The notes: generated by a model from the sequence alone, not told the origin. A stretch of 64,000 bases of DNA from Candidatus Accumulibacter aalborgensis (GCF_900089955.1 NZ_FLQX01000102.1:1-64000), one strand, 5' to 3'. Shown: positions 1 to 13,867, numbered from the stretch's first letter. A program made the numbers and translations.

Positions 1-79
1 GCGGCCAAAGCAGGCGTTACCGGCAAACGGGCCCGATTCGACTGGGTCATGCGTCAGGGCTGCAGCCCGCAACGGAGAG

Positions 80-108
80 TGGCAAAGCATCCTGTTTTAG
101 CGGATAAT
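80..108 (+). promoter_or_regulatory. candidate sigma-70 promoter upstream of tkt
   Basis: A TGGCAA box (80-85) and a GATAAT box (103-108) are separated by 17 bases, which fits sigma-70 spacing. The predicted start of transcription lies about 40 bases before the GTG proposed as the tkt start. The rest of 1-153 shows no gene. The call rests only on the two hexamers. Confidence 0.35.
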
Positions 109-153
109 TTGCCCCATGCGACTCCAACCCGTTTCTCGACTTGGCGGATTTTC

Positions 154-3158
<3,005 letters not shown>

Positions 3159-3167
3159 CGAGCCATC

Positions 3168-3191
3168 GAGGGGCGCCTGCGGGTGCCCCTC
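3168..3191. terminator. GC-rich hairpin after gap (weak terminator or RNA stabiliser)
   Basis: A 10-bp stem (3168-3177 with 3182-3191, one G-T wobble) closes a four-base loop. It starts nine bases after the gap stop codon. No T-run follows, so it may protect the transcript end or only slow transcription. Confidence 0.5.
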
Positions 3192-3234
3192 TAGCCTTAC
3201 CCACTAGCCGGCGGCACTCTTGCTCCGGCCATAC

Positions 3235-3260
3235 GGGCGCCTTCGGGCGCCCCTTGTGTT
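3235..3260 (+). terminator. TTCG-tetraloop hairpin between gap and pyk
   Basis: A 7-bp stem GGGCGCC/GGCGCCC (3235-3241 with 3246-3252) encloses TTCG, the very stable C(UUCG)G tetraloop in RNA. A T-rich tail (CTTGTGTT) follows. This is the better terminator candidate of the two in this gap, and it ends only about 15 bases before the pyk start codon. It could therefore also affect pyk translation from a read-through transcript. Confidence 0.5.
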
Positions 3261-3274
3261 ACTCCAGGAAGCCC

Positions 3275-4714
3275 ATGTTTCGCGATACCAAGATCGTCGC
3301 TACCCTCGGTCCTGCGTCATCGGACGCCACGGTGCTGGAACGAATGATCCGCGCCGGCGTCGATGTCGTGCGTCTCAACTTCTCCCATGGCAAACCCGAA
3401 GACCACGTCGCGCGCGCGCAACTGGTGCGCGAAGTGGCGGCCCGCGTCGGTCGGCCGGTCGGCATTCTTGCTGATCTCCAGGGTCCCAAGATCCGGGTTG
3501 GAAAATTCGCCGACGGCAAAATCTGGCTGGAGAACGGTCAGCCCTTCATTCTCGATGCGAAGTGCGAAGTCGGTGATAGTGGGCGCGTTGGTCTCGACTA
3601 CAAGGATCTGCCGCGTGATGTCTCGGCGCGCAGCGTCCTGCTGCTCGACGATGGTCGCGTTGTTCTCGATGTCGAGCGAGTCGTCGGCTCCGAAATCTTC
3701 ACAGTCGTTCGCCACGGTGGCGAATTGTCCGACAACAAGGGCATCAATCGTCAGGGCGGCGGCCTCTCGGCACACGCGCTGACCGCCAAGGACATGGACG
3801 ATATCCGTACGGCGGCGACCATCGGTGTCGACTTTGTCGCTGTCTCGTTCCCGAAGAGCGCTGCTGACATGTACATGGCCAAACAACTGATTCACGCTGC
3901 CGGCGGGCACGCGCACACGATCGCCAAGATCGAGCGCGTCGAAGCGGTGGCGGCGCTCGAAGAGATCATCGTCGCCTCGGACGGAATCATGGTGGCGCGC
4001 GGCGACCTGGCGGTCGAAGTCGGTGATGCTGCCGTACCTGCGCTGCAGAAGCGCATGATTCGCCTGGCGCGCGAGAAGAACAAACTGGCCATCACCGCCA
4101 CGCAGATGATGGAGTCGATGATTCTGTCGCCGACGCCGACGAGGGCCGAAGTCTCCGACGTCGCCAATGCCGTGCTCGATGGAACCGATGCCGTCATGCT
4201 GTCCGCCGAAACCGCTGCCGGCCGGTATCCGGTCGAAACGGTCGAGGCGATGGCCCGCATCTGCCTGGAAGCGGAGAAGTCTGCCGAAGTGACCCTGGAT
4301 AGCGAATTTCTCAATCAGGTGTTCACGCGCATTGATCAGACCATTTCGCTGGCTGCGATCTGGACCGCGCACCACCTCAAGGTCAAGGCCATCGCGGCGC
4401 TCACCGAGACCGGCGCGACCGCACTGTGGATGAGCCGTCTCAACTGTGGCGTCCCGGTCTACGCGCTGACCCCGCAACCCGAAGCGGTGACCAAGATGGC
4501 GCTTTATCGGGCGGTTTTCCCCTTGTTCATGACCCAGCGACCGGCCACTCGCGACGAACTGCTGCACGATGCCGAACAACTGTTGATGAACGAGGGAATC
4601 GTGGAAAAGGGAGACTTGATCGTCCTGAGCGCCGGCGATCCAATGGGCACCAGCGGCGGCACCAATACGCTGAAGATCGTCCGCGTGGGCGATCAGCAGC
4701 CATGGACGAACTGA
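3275..4714 (+). CDS. pyk: pyruvate kinase
   Basis: Final glycolytic step: transfers phosphate from phosphoenolpyruvate to ADP, giving ATP and pyruvate. The start MFRDTKIVATLGPASS is typical of the family. The active-site region has MVARGDLAVEVG and ATQMMESM, and the C-terminal allosteric domain ends near LSAGDPMG. Length 479 residues matches bacterial PykA/PykF proteins. The frame is open upstream into gap, but homology begins at ATG 3275, which has AGGAAG a few bases ahead. Two hairpins between gap and pyk suggest separate or attenuated expression. Confidence 0.96.
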   Translation: MFRDTKIVATLGPASSDATVLERMIRAGVDVVRLNFSHGKPEDHVARAQLVREVAARVGRPVGILADLQGPKIRVGKFADGKIWLENGQPFILDAKCEVGDSGRVGLDYKDLPRDVSARSVLLLDDGRVVLDVERVVGSEIFTVVRHGGELSDNKGINRQGGGLSAHALTAKDMDDIRTAATIGVDFVAVSFPKSAADMYMAKQLIHAAGGHAHTIAKIERVEAVAALEEIIVASDGIMVARGDLAVEVGDAAVPALQKRMIRLAREKNKLAITATQMMESMILSPTPTRAEVSDVANAVLDGTDAVMLSAETAAGRYPVETVEAMARICLEAEKSAEVTLDSEFLNQVFTRIDQTISLAAIWTAHHLKVKAIAALTETGATALWMSRLNCGVPVYALTPQPEAVTKMALYRAVFPLFMTQRPATRDELLHDAEQLLMNEGIVEKGDLIVLSAGDPMGTSGGTNTLKIVRVGDQQPWTN

Positions 4715-4766
4715 CCGGCTGACAGATTCAGCGGCAGGTTGGTGGGGCGCCGACCGCCGGTGAACG

Positions 4767-4794
4767 CTGAACCGCGAGCGATCTGCCCTATAAT
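4767..4794 (+). promoter_or_regulatory. candidate sigma-70 promoter for purC
   Basis: A perfect TATAAT (4789-4794) is preceded by CTGAAC (4767-4772) with a 16-base spacer. It lies about 60 bases before the purC GTG. The -10 box is strong and the -35 box is poor. Confidence 0.45.
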
Positions 4795-4853
4795 CCGGGG
4801 GCCGTACCGCCCACCCTACATTCGATCTGCCAGTTGACAACCGGATCAAGCAC

Positions 4854-5792
4854 GTGACCGAAGCCCTCTTTGAATCGACGATCAAGAGCCTGCCGCTGCT
4901 CGGCCGCGGCAAGGTGCGGGACATCTACGCCATCGACGCCGAGAAACTGTTGATCGTGACCAGCGATCGTATCTCGGCTTTCGACGTCATCCTGCCCGAC
5001 CCGATTCCCGGCAAAGGCAAGGTCCTCACGCGTCTGGCCAGCTTCTGGTTCGAGAAACTCGCCGGCATCGTCGCCAACCAGATGACCGGGATCACACCGG
5101 AATCTGTCGTAGCCGCGGACGAGCGCGAGCAGGTGCGTGGCCGGGCGCTGGTCGTCAAACGCCTGCGACCGCTGCCGATCGAGGCTGTGGTGCGTGGCTA
5201 TCTGATCGGCTCTGGATGGAAGGACTACCAGACGTGCGGCAGTGTCTGTGGCATTGCACTGCCGGCAGGACTTGAGCTCGCCAGCCGGTTGCCGCAGGCG
5301 ATCTTTACCCCGGCGACCAAAGCTGCGATCGGCGATCACGACGAGAACGTCTCATTTGAGCGAGCGCAGTTCGACTGTTCGGTGGCCCTCGCCGACATCC
5401 TTGCGGCGACCGGCCAGAGTGGCGAGGCGATCGCCACTCTGGCACGTGACGCGGCCATCGCGCTGTACACCACGGCTGCCGAGTATGCCGCAGCGCGTGG
5501 GATCATCATTGCCGATACCAAGTTCGAATTCGGACTCGATGCGGCCGGCACCCTGCATCTGATCGACGAAGCGCTGACCCCGGACTCGTCACGGTTCTGG
5601 CCAGCCAGCGCCTGGCGCGAAGGCAGCAATCCCCCTTCCTATGACAAGCAGTACCTGCGCGACTACCTTGAAACCCTGGTCTGGAACAAGCAGGCGCCAG
5701 GTCCGCGCCTGCCGCAGCTTGTACTCGCCGGTACTCGTGCCAAGTACGTCGAGGCCTGCGAACGCTTGACCGGCGAGGCGTTCGTCGAGTGA
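4854..5792 (+). CDS. purC: phosphoribosylaminoimidazole-succinocarboxamide synthase (SAICAR synthetase)
   Basis: Purine biosynthesis: ATP-dependent joining of aspartate to CAIR to give SAICAR. The N-terminus shows [11 protein letters not shown] and [10 protein letters not shown], followed by [15 protein letters not shown] and the C-terminal DTKFEFGLD and LTPDSSRFW motifs, all hallmarks of the family. Length 312 residues fits the longer proteobacterial and yeast-like form. Translation starts at GTG 4854, with no good Shine-Dalgarno. purE and purK, which often follow in related genomes, are absent here. Confidence 0.95.
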   Translation: MTEALFESTIKSLPLLGRGKVRDIYAIDAEKLLIVTSDRISAFDVILPDPIPGKGKVLTRLASFWFEKLAGIVANQMTGITPESVVAADEREQVRGRALVVKRLRPLPIEAVVRGYLIGSGWKDYQTCGSVCGIALPAGLELASRLPQAIFTPATKAAIGDHDENVSFERAQFDCSVALADILAATGQSGEAIATLARDAAIALYTTAAEYAAARGIIIADTKFEFGLDAAGTLHLIDEALTPDSSRFWPASAWREGSNPPSYDKQYLRDYLETLVWNKQAPGPRLPQLVLAGTRAKYVEACERLTGEAFVE

Positions 5793-5865
5793 CCGAGGCC
5801 GTCACAGACGCCAGCACACGCCAGCGGCGACCATCCTGCCAACGCTCCATAAGCAGGGAGAACGA

Positions 5866-6648
5866 ATGCGCCTAGAGCCTTTTCCGGCTGATCATGCTGA
5901 TCACGACAGCGCGCTGCGCAAGGTCCGCAGCGTCCGCGTCGGCCGGCCATTCGCCTGGCTGGCAGCGGCCTGGCGCGATCTCTGCGCCAATCCGATCGCC
6001 AGCCTCGCCTATGGCATGGTGTTCGCCATTGCTGGTGACGTGATCACGATTTTCGCCTGGCGCCAAGGACATCTGTTCATTGCCGCCACATCCGGTTTTT
6101 TCCTGATCGCACCGCTCCTCGCCGGCGGGCTGTACGAGATCAGCCGCCGACGTGCGGCAGGGCAGTCTTCGACTTTCCTGGTTTCGCTCGCCGGCGGTCG
6201 GCGCAACGCGCTGGAACTGGTCAAAGTGGGCCTGCTGTTGGGGACGATCGGCCTGCTCTGGGAGCAAATCTCGACCGTCCTCTTCGCGCTGCTCGCTCCC
6301 GATATCCCGCCCGACCTGCTCAGCCTGCTGGCCGAGATGCACCTGGCCCCTGAGCATCGCGACCTGCTGATCATCTGGATACTTACCGGCGGGACGCTGG
6401 CGCTGTTCGTTTTCGCGATCACGGTCGTCTCGGTACCTTTGCTGCTCGACTGCCGAACCGGTATGGTCACTGCCATGCGCACCAGTCTGCGCGCCGTCAA
6501 TGCCAACCTGCGGCTGATGGTGTTGTGGGGGGCGATCGTCGTCGCGCTCACCATGGTCGGTTTCGCCACCCTGTTTTTCGGACTGATCGTTCTCATGCCC
6601 TTGATCGGCCACGCTTCGTGGCACGCCTATCGCGACCTTGTAGAATAG
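5866..6648 (+). CDS. DUF2189 family integral membrane protein
   Basis: Predicted inner-membrane protein of 260 residues belonging to the DUF2189 (COG5473) group by its layout. A short cytosolic start, ending in RSVRVGRPFAWLAAAWRDL, is followed by about six hydrophobic segments (roughly residues 45-65, 70-90, 120-140, 165-190, 215-235 and 235-255). The family has no established biochemical role. The ATG has a strong AGGGAG about five bases upstream. It stands alone between purC and oligopeptidase A, and the spacing (65 bases to the next start) allows cotranscription with the peptidase. Confidence 0.75.
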   Translation: MRLEPFPADHADHDSALRKVRSVRVGRPFAWLAAAWRDLCANPIASLAYGMVFAIAGDVITIFAWRQGHLFIAATSGFFLIAPLLAGGLYEISRRRAAGQSSTFLVSLAGGRRNALELVKVGLLLGTIGLLWEQISTVLFALLAPDIPPDLLSLLAEMHLAPEHRDLLIIWILTGGTLALFVFAITVVSVPLLLDCRTGMVTAMRTSLRAVNANLRLMVLWGAIVVALTMVGFATLFFGLIVLMPLIGHASWHAYRDLVE

Positions 6649-6713
6649 GAGCAAGCGCCGGCAAGCAGCCCCGTATGAGTAGCCGCCGCTTTTCTCGAAC
6701 CACGGAACCCCTG

Positions 6714-8843
6714 ATGACTGCCAATTCCCTGCACGACAACCCGCTGCTCGACTTCGCCGGCCTGCCTCGCTTCGACATACTGGTGCCGGGTGACGTGCAG
6801 CCGGCAATCAGCACACTGCTCGCTGACTGCCGCGCGCTCGTCTATCGCCTCACGGCCAAGGATGTGGCCGCCACTTGGGCTGACTTCGCCGCGCCGCTCG
6901 CCGACGGCTTCGAGAAGATTTCGCGCGCTTGGGGAATCGTCGTTCATGTCCACTCGGTCAACGACGTCCCCGCCTGGCGTGAGGCCTACAATCAGATGCT
7001 GCCCGAGGTTTCGCGCTTTTACGCCGAAATCGGTCAGAACCTCGCGCTTTTTGCCAAGTACAAGGCGATCGCCGAGAGCGCCGAATCGTGTGCAGCCAGC
7101 GAGCCCGGTGACGCCGCTGAATACGCGCGCCTGACCGCTGCCCAGCGCCGCATCGTCGACCACGAAGTGCGCGATTTCCGGCTCGCTGGAGCGGAGTTGG
7201 CTGAAGACCTGAAACCGCGTTTTCAGGAAATTGCCGAGCAACTGGCCCAGCTTTCGGCCAAGTTCTCGGAGAATCTGCTTGACGCCACCAACGCTTTTGC
7301 CGAGATGGTGACCGACGAGGCCGAACTGACCGGTCTGCCGGCGGACGCCCGTCAGGCTGCCCGAGAAGCGGCGGCAAGGGATGGCAAAGAGGGTTGGAAG
7401 TTCACCCTGCACATGCCGTCGTATCTGCCGGTGATGCAATACGCCGCCTCGCGTCGCCTGCGCGCCGCGATGTACCGGGCGTCCGCCACTCGGGCCGCCG
7501 AATTCGGTCCCGCCGAACTCGACAACACGCCGCTGATCCGCCGAATTCTCGAACTGCGCCGGGAGGAGGCGCAACTTCTCGGCTACGCCCACTTTGCTGA
7601 TCTCTCGCTGGTGCCGAAAATGGCGCAGTCTGTGCCGCAGGTGCTCGACTTCCTGCGCGACCTGGCCATCAAAGCCAGGCCTTTCGCCGAGAAAGACATC
7701 GCCGATCTGCGTGCGTTTGGCCGTCGCGAGCTGGATCTTGAGACGATGGAGGCCTGGGATGCCGCCTATGTTTCCGAGAAGCTGTTGCAGGCGCGCTATG
7801 CGTTCTCCGAGCACGAAGTGAAGCAGTATTTCACCGAGGAGAGGGTCCTCGCCGGGCTGTTCAAGGTAATCGAGAAGCTGTTTGGCGTTTGCCTGAAGCC
7901 CGACAGCGCACCGCTGTGGCACGAGGACGTCCGCTTCTTCCGCATCGAGACGCCGAGCGGCCAACTTCTCGGCCAGTTCTACCTCGATCTCTATGCTCGC
8001 GAAACCAAGCGTGGCGGCGCCTGGATGGACGAGGCGAGGGGTCGCCGCAGGGTGACCGCCGGATCGCTTGCTGCCGAGGCTGACGGCATCCAGACACCGG
8101 TTGCCTACCTGAACTGTAATTTCTCCCGTCCGCTCGGCGAAAAGGAGGGCCAGGCACGGCCGGCCACCTTCACGCACGACGAGGTGATCACCCTCTTCCA
8201 TGAGACCGGGCATGGCCTGCACCACCTGCTGACGCGTGTCGATGAGCTGGGCGTCGCGGGCATTCATGGTGTCGAATGGGATGCCGTCGAATTGCCCTCC
8301 CAGTTCATGGAGAACTACTGCTGGGAGTGGAGTGTTGTGCAGGGGATGAGCGCGCACATTGACACCGGCGCGCCGCTGCCGCAGGCGCTGTTCGCCAAGA
8401 TGCTGGCCGCGAAGAACTTCCTGAGTGGCATGCAGACCTTGCGTCAGATCGAGTTCTCGCTCTTTGACCTGTTGCTGCACAGTGACTTCGACCCGGCCGG
8501 CGAACGCAGCGTGCTGGACCTGCTGGCCGATGTGCGGCGGGAAGTGGCGGTCATCGTTCCGCCCGCCTGGCAGCGATTCCCGAATAGTTTTGCGCACATC
8601 TTCGCCGGGGGGTACGGCGCTGGCTACTTTAGCTACAAGTGGGCCGAGGTCCTGTCGGCCGATTGCTATGGCGCTTTCGAAGAGGCTGGCGATCCCTTCG
8701 ACCCCGGCACCGGTCAGCGCTTCCTGAGCGAAATCCTGGCGGTCGGCGGTAGCCGACCAGCGATAGACAACTTTCGGGCTTTCCGCGGTCGCGAACCCCA
8801 GGTCGACGCGCTGCTCCGTCACAGCGGAATGATCACCGCCTGA
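6714..8843 (+). CDS. prlC: oligopeptidase A (M3 metallopeptidase)
   Basis: Cytosolic zinc endopeptidase of the thimet oligopeptidase family that degrades short peptides, including cleaved signal peptides. The zinc motif HETGH (in FHETGHGLHH) and the downstream glutamate region (HGVEWDAVELPSQFMENY) are present, as is the C-terminal AGGYGAGYFSYKW segment. The frame is open back to 6525, but homology to PrlC-type N-termini begins at MTANSLHDNPLLD, so ATG 6714 is chosen, giving 709 residues against about 680 in E. coli. An in-frame ATG at 6675 is an alternative start. The following small gene is 18 bases downstream and is likely cotranscribed. Confidence 0.94.
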   Translation: MTANSLHDNPLLDFAGLPRFDILVPGDVQPAISTLLADCRALVYRLTAKDVAATWADFAAPLADGFEKISRAWGIVVHVHSVNDVPAWREAYNQMLPEVSRFYAEIGQNLALFAKYKAIAESAESCAASEPGDAAEYARLTAAQRRIVDHEVRDFRLAGAELAEDLKPRFQEIAEQLAQLSAKFSENLLDATNAFAEMVTDEAELTGLPADARQAAREAAARDGKEGWKFTLHMPSYLPVMQYAASRRLRAAMYRASATRAAEFGPAELDNTPLIRRILELRREEAQLLGYAHFADLSLVPKMAQSVPQVLDFLRDLAIKARPFAEKDIADLRAFGRRELDLETMEAWDAAYVSEKLLQARYAFSEHEVKQYFTEERVLAGLFKVIEKLFGVCLKPDSAPLWHEDVRFFRIETPSGQLLGQFYLDLYARETKRGGAWMDEARGRRRVTAGSLAAEADGIQTPVAYLNCNFSRPLGEKEGQARPATFTHDEVITLFHETGHGLHHLLTRVDELGVAGIHGVEWDAVELPSQFMENYCWEWSVVQGMSAHIDTGAPLPQALFAKMLAAKNFLSGMQTLRQIEFSLFDLLLHSDFDPAGERSVLDLLADVRREVAVIVPPAWQRFPNSFAHIFAGGYGAGYFSYKWAEVLSADCYGAFEEAGDPFDPGTGQRFLSEILAVGGSRPAIDNFRAFRGREPQVDALLRHSGMITA

Positions 8844-8861
8844 AGATCGAGGACCTCCAGC

Positions 8862-9380
8862 ATGCTCAATACAGCCCCTTTGCGTTTCACTCGCGTTGCT
8901 GCTGTCCTGCTGCTGGCGACGACCGCGGTCAGCGCGCAAACCACCTTCCGCTGGATCGATCCGGCCACCGGCGGCACGGTGATCTCGGACATGCCGCCGC
9001 CGCCCGGCGCCAAACAGGTCATGAGGTATACGGCCAGCCCTGCTGCGACCGAGCCGCAGATTCCCTATGCTGTGCGCCAGGCCAGCGAAAAGTTCCCGGT
9101 TGTCCTGTACACCACCTTGGGCTGCCCTCTGTGCAAGCCGGCCAGAGATCTGCTCAACGGCCGTGGCGTCCCCTTCTCGGAAAAAGTGCTCAACAGCGAG
9201 GAGGACCGGGCCGAAGTCGGCCGGCAGATCGGCGGCGAGGTCCTGCTCCCCAGTGTCAGCGTCGGTCGGCAAAATGTCAGAGGTTTTTCGACCGCCGCCT
9301 GGAACGAACTGCTCGACGCGGCCGGCTACCCGGCCGCGTTACCTTCCCGCCGCAAGCCGTCGGCGGGCGTTGTCGAATGA
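8862..9380 (+). CDS. secreted DUF4124-glutaredoxin fusion protein
   Basis: 172-residue predicted periplasmic protein. A signal peptide (about residues 1-25, cleavage near VSAQ) is followed by a DUF4124-like segment (FRWIDPATGGTVISDMPPP) and then a glutaredoxin fold starting at VVLYTTLGCPLCKPARDLL. The redox pair is CPLC, and the later part (LLPSVSVGRQNVRGF) matches the cis-proline/GSH-site region of glutaredoxins, although the cis-Pro dipeptide is LPS rather than TVP. A role in periplasmic thiol chemistry is inferred. It has an AGGACC-like sequence before ATG 8862 and follows prlC closely. Confidence 0.8.
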   Translation: MLNTAPLRFTRVAAVLLLATTAVSAQTTFRWIDPATGGTVISDMPPPPGAKQVMRYTASPAATEPQIPYAVRQASEKFPVVLYTTLGCPLCKPARDLLNGRGVPFSEKVLNSEEDRAEVGRQIGGEVLLPSVSVGRQNVRGFSTAAWNELLDAAGYPAALPSRRKPSAGVVE

Positions 9381-9432
9381 AGCGCGCCCGTTCGCGCGGC
9401 AAGGGAACGCAGCCTCCCAGCGTACGCCGGGG

Positions 9433-10191
9433 CTAGCTGCTGATCCCTGTTTTCAGGCTGGCCCGCCGCCGCGCCTCGTAGAGGCAGACGCCGGTGGCTA
9501 CCGAAACATTGAGGCTGGCGACCGAGCCGAGCATCGGGATGCTCACCAGTTGATCGCACGTTTCACGCGTCAGGCGGCGCAGGCCGTCGCCTTCGGCGCC
9601 GAGGACCCAGGCGCACGATCTTGGCCACTGGGCGGCGTACAGATCTTCTTTCGCTTCGGCATCGGTGCCGATGACCCAGATCTCGCGCTCCTTGATCTCG
9701 CGCAGCGTACGCGCGAGGTTGGTTACCGTGATGTAGGGGACCGTCTCGGCAGCGCCGCTGGCGACCTTCACCGCCGCCTGGGTCAGACCGACGGCGCGAT
9801 CCTTGGGCGCGATGACCGCGTGCGCGCCGACCGCATCGGCGACGCGCAGGCAGGCGCCGAGATTGTGCGGATCCTGAATGCCGTCGAGGACCAGCAGCAA
9901 AGCCGGCTCATCGAGCGTGTCGAGCACGTCGTCGAGCGTCACGTGGCGCTGCGCGGCATCGACGGTGGCGATGACGCCCTGGTGCCGGGCTCCCGGAGCT
10001 ATCGCTTCCAGGCGGGCCGAATCGACCGGCAGCACGCGTACCTTGGCGAACTCCGCGTGCCGGATCAGGTCGCGCAGGCGAGCATCATGGCGACCGGAAT
10101 CAACGTAGATCTCGCGCACCGCTCCGGGGTCATGGCGCAATTTGGCGAGCGTCGAATGGAAGCCGAAGATCAGGCGTGAATGCAGAGACAT
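9433..10191 (-). CDS. rlmB: 23S rRNA (guanosine(2251)-2'-O)-methyltransferase
   Basis: SPOUT-class methyltransferase that adds a 2'-O-methyl group to G2251 in the peptidyl-transferase P loop of 23S rRNA. An N-terminal substrate-binding domain (RLIFGFHSTLAKLR) precedes the knotted SAM domain with DGIQDPHNLGACLR, VLGAEGDGL and the SVASLNVSVA knot motif. The frame is open to 10362, but family homology starts at MSLHSRLIFGF, so ATG 10191 is used (252 residues). rnr, which often precedes rlmB, is not next to it; the N-ATPase operon is divergent instead. The 246 bases between rlmB and atpD hold no gene and presumably carry both promoters. Confidence 0.95.
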   Translation of the reverse strand: MSLHSRLIFGFHSTLAKLRHDPGAVREIYVDSGRHDARLRDLIRHAEFAKVRVLPVDSARLEAIAPGARHQGVIATVDAAQRHVTLDDVLDTLDEPALLLVLDGIQDPHNLGACLRVADAVGAHAVIAPKDRAVGLTQAAVKVASGAAETVPYITVTNLARTLREIKEREIWVIGTDAEAKEDLYAAQWPRSCAWVLGAEGDGLRRLTRETCDQLVSIPMLGSVASLNVSVATGVCLYEARRRASLKTGISS

Positions 10192-10278
10192 GGACCGGGC
10201 CGATGGAGGAAGAGGGCGCGATTCTAACAGCTTGCCGCATGCAGTCCACGTTTGCCCCGGCCGCAGCCGCTCTGTTAG

Positions 10279-12242
<1,964 letters not shown>

Positions 12243-12250
<8 letters not shown>

Positions 12251-12581
12251 CCAACCGGCAGACAAGGCCGCGAAGGGCGAATCGACCTTTGCCGCGCAAA
12301 TCGGCGCGAAAGCGGCGCGCAAGCTCAGGGCGCAGCGCAACGACTCAGCGGGCCTCTGGGCAGGTCTCGGGATGATGGGCTTGATCGGCTGGTCGGTGGT
12401 GGTGCCGACGCTGCTTGGCGCGGCACTGGGCCTGTGGTTGGACAAACAGCATCCGGGGCCGCATTCGTGGACGCTGGCACTACTGCTTGGCGGACTCGCC
12501 ATCGGCTGCCTGAACGCCTGGCATTGGGTCGCCGAAGCCGACAAGGCGATGCACGCAGAGCAGGAGGAGAACGATGAATGA
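12243..12581 (+). CDS. atpQ: N-ATPase assembly subunit AtpQ (AtpI/AtpZ-like)
   Basis: 112-residue membrane protein with a charged N-terminus and two hydrophobic helices (about residues 39-63 and 78-97). The GLWAGLGMMGLIGWSVVVPTLLGAALGLWLD part resembles the AtpI/AtpZ family. In N-ATPase operons this position is named atpQ and is thought to help c-ring assembly or cation uptake. The C-terminus is acidic (EQEENDE). It overlaps both neighbours. Function is inferred from family and position. Confidence 0.85.
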
Positions 12582-12892
12582 ATGAAACACTGGCGCTGCT
12601 CCTCGCCGGCACACTCGGCGGCGCACTCGGGGCGATCTTCTTCGGCGGTCTGTGGTGGACGGTCAACAAGGGAACTTCGTCGCGGCATCCAGCGATGTTC
12701 TTCCTGGCCAGCCTGCTGCTGCGCACCAGCACAACCCTGGCGGGCTTCTATCTGGTCGCCGGCGGCGATTGGCAGCGACTGCTCTGGTGCTGCCTGGGCT
12801 TTGTCATGGCGCGCCCAGCCGTGACCTGGCTGACGCGGCTGCCGCCAAGAGATCCGCTCCGCTCACCACCGGAGGTCAGCGATGCACCTTAG
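12578..12892 (+). CDS. atpR: N-ATPase subunit AtpR
   Basis: 104-residue protein with about three transmembrane segments, found only in N-ATPase operons. Two arginines lie inside or at the edge of hydrophobic helices (LLLRTS and VMARPAV). They have been proposed in this family to contact the ion-binding glutamate of subunit c. The start is ATG 12578 (MNETLALLL), overlapping the atpQ stop; AGGAGGAG upstream within atpQ would serve as ribosome site. It overlaps atpB by 11 bases. The family role is not firmly established. Confidence 0.85.
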   Translation: MNETLALLLAGTLGGALGAIFFGGLWWTVNKGTSSRHPAMFFLASLLLRTSTTLAGFYLVAGGDWQRLLWCCLGFVMARPAVTWLTRLPPRDPLRSPPEVSDAP

Positions 12893-13595
12893 TCCCGATC
12901 AAATCGTTTTCTGGCAATACGGGTTTTTCAGAATCAACGCCACCATCGTGTTCACCTGGGCAGTGATGGCGGTACTGACCGTCGGATCAAGCCTGGTCAC
13001 CCGCCGGCTTGCCAGAGGGCTGCAACGTTCCCATTGGCAGAACCTGATCGAGATCGTCGTCACGGGAATCGAGAAACAAATCGCAGAAGTGGGCCTCCGG
13101 CAGCCGGGCAGGTATCTTGGCTTTCTCGGCACGCTCTTCCTGTTCGTCGCCACGGCCAGCCTGGGGACTATCATTCCCGGCTACGAGCCGCCCACCGGCT
13201 CGCTGTCGACCACCGTCGCTCTGGCGCTTTGTGTGCTGGTCGCAGTGCCCTTCTTCGGCATCAAGGAGCAGGGCATTGGTGGCTACCTCAAGTCCTGGCT
13301 CGAGCCGACGTTCATCATGCTGCCGTTCAACGTCATCAGCGAAGTCTCGCGGACGCTGGCGCTGGCCGTTCGCCTGTTCGGCAACATGATGAGCGGGACG
13401 ATGATCATCGGCATTCTGCTGACCATCACGCCGTTCATCTTTCCGCTGGTGATGACGGTACTCGGTCTGCTCACCGGCATGGTGCAAGCCTACATCTTTA
13501 CCGTCCTGGCCGCGGTCTACATCGCGGCCGCCACGGGCACCGGCGCCCGCCACCTGACACCACAAGACACAAGGGACACACCATGGACAGCATGA
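12882..13595 (+). CDS. atpB: N-type ATPase subunit a
   Basis: Membrane stator subunit that forms the ion half-channels against the c ring. The essential arginine lies in LALAVRLFGNMMSG, the family hallmark, within the penultimate helix region. The protein has about 237 residues and five to six hydrophobic segments; the N-terminus FWQYGFFRINATIV is typical of the N-ATPase a subunit. GGAGG is about nine bases before ATG 12882. The atpE start lies 13 bases before this gene's end. Confidence 0.93.
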   Translation: MHLSPDQIVFWQYGFFRINATIVFTWAVMAVLTVGSSLVTRRLARGLQRSHWQNLIEIVVTGIEKQIAEVGLRQPGRYLGFLGTLFLFVATASLGTIIPGYEPPTGSLSTTVALALCVLVAVPFFGIKEQGIGGYLKSWLEPTFIMLPFNVISEVSRTLALAVRLFGNMMSGTMIIGILLTITPFIFPLVMTVLGLLTGMVQAYIFTVLAAVYIAAATGTGARHLTPQDTRDTPWTA

Positions 13596-13864
13596 CCATC
13601 ATCGCAGTGGCATCAATCGTGATCGCCGGCATCACTACGGGTTTCGGCACCATGGGGCCTGCGCTGGCCGAAGGGAGGGCGGTCGCCACGGCGCTGACTT
13701 CGCTGGCTCAGCAGCCCGATGCCTCGGCCACCATCACCCGGACGCTGTTTGTCGGCCTGGCGATGATCGAATCGACGGCCATCTACTGCTTCGTCGTGTC
13801 AATGATTCTCATCTTTGCCAACCCGTTCTGGAACTACAGCATCGCACTGACGGCAGGGAAGTAA
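13583..13864 (+). CDS. atpE: N-type ATPase subunit c
   Basis: 93-residue hairpin protein that forms the rotor ring. Helix 1 carries GPALAEG with Glu30 where sodium-binding c subunits such as that of Ilyobacter have Gln32. The polar loop is AQQPD, and helix 2 carries IESTAIY with Glu63, Ser64, Thr65 and Tyr68. The Ser/Thr/Tyr set resembles a Na+-binding signature, but the additional Glu gives two carboxylates per site. For the Burkholderia pseudomallei N-ATPase, published ring work reported a large proton-specific ring, so the ion used here cannot be read directly from sequence. Confidence 0.93.
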   Translation: MDSMTIIAVASIVIAGITTGFGTMGPALAEGRAVATALTSLAQQPDASATITRTLFVGLAMIESTAIYCFVVSMILIFANPFWNYSIALTAGK

Positions 13865-13867
13865 GCC

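Noticed and set aside
3317-4924. 535-codon minus-strand open frame over pyk and the purC start
   Set aside because: It is antisense to a clear pyruvate kinase, and its product has composition typical of a shadow frame.
6627-9272. 881-codon open frame on the minus strand across prlC and the glutaredoxin gene
   Set aside because: It lies antisense to two well-supported genes and its product is low-complexity Arg/Gly/Val/Gln-rich without recognisable domains; long antisense frames are expected at this GC content.
9067-10179. 370-codon plus-strand open frame opposite rlmB
   Set aside because: It mirrors the rlmB codons and overlaps two better-supported genes.
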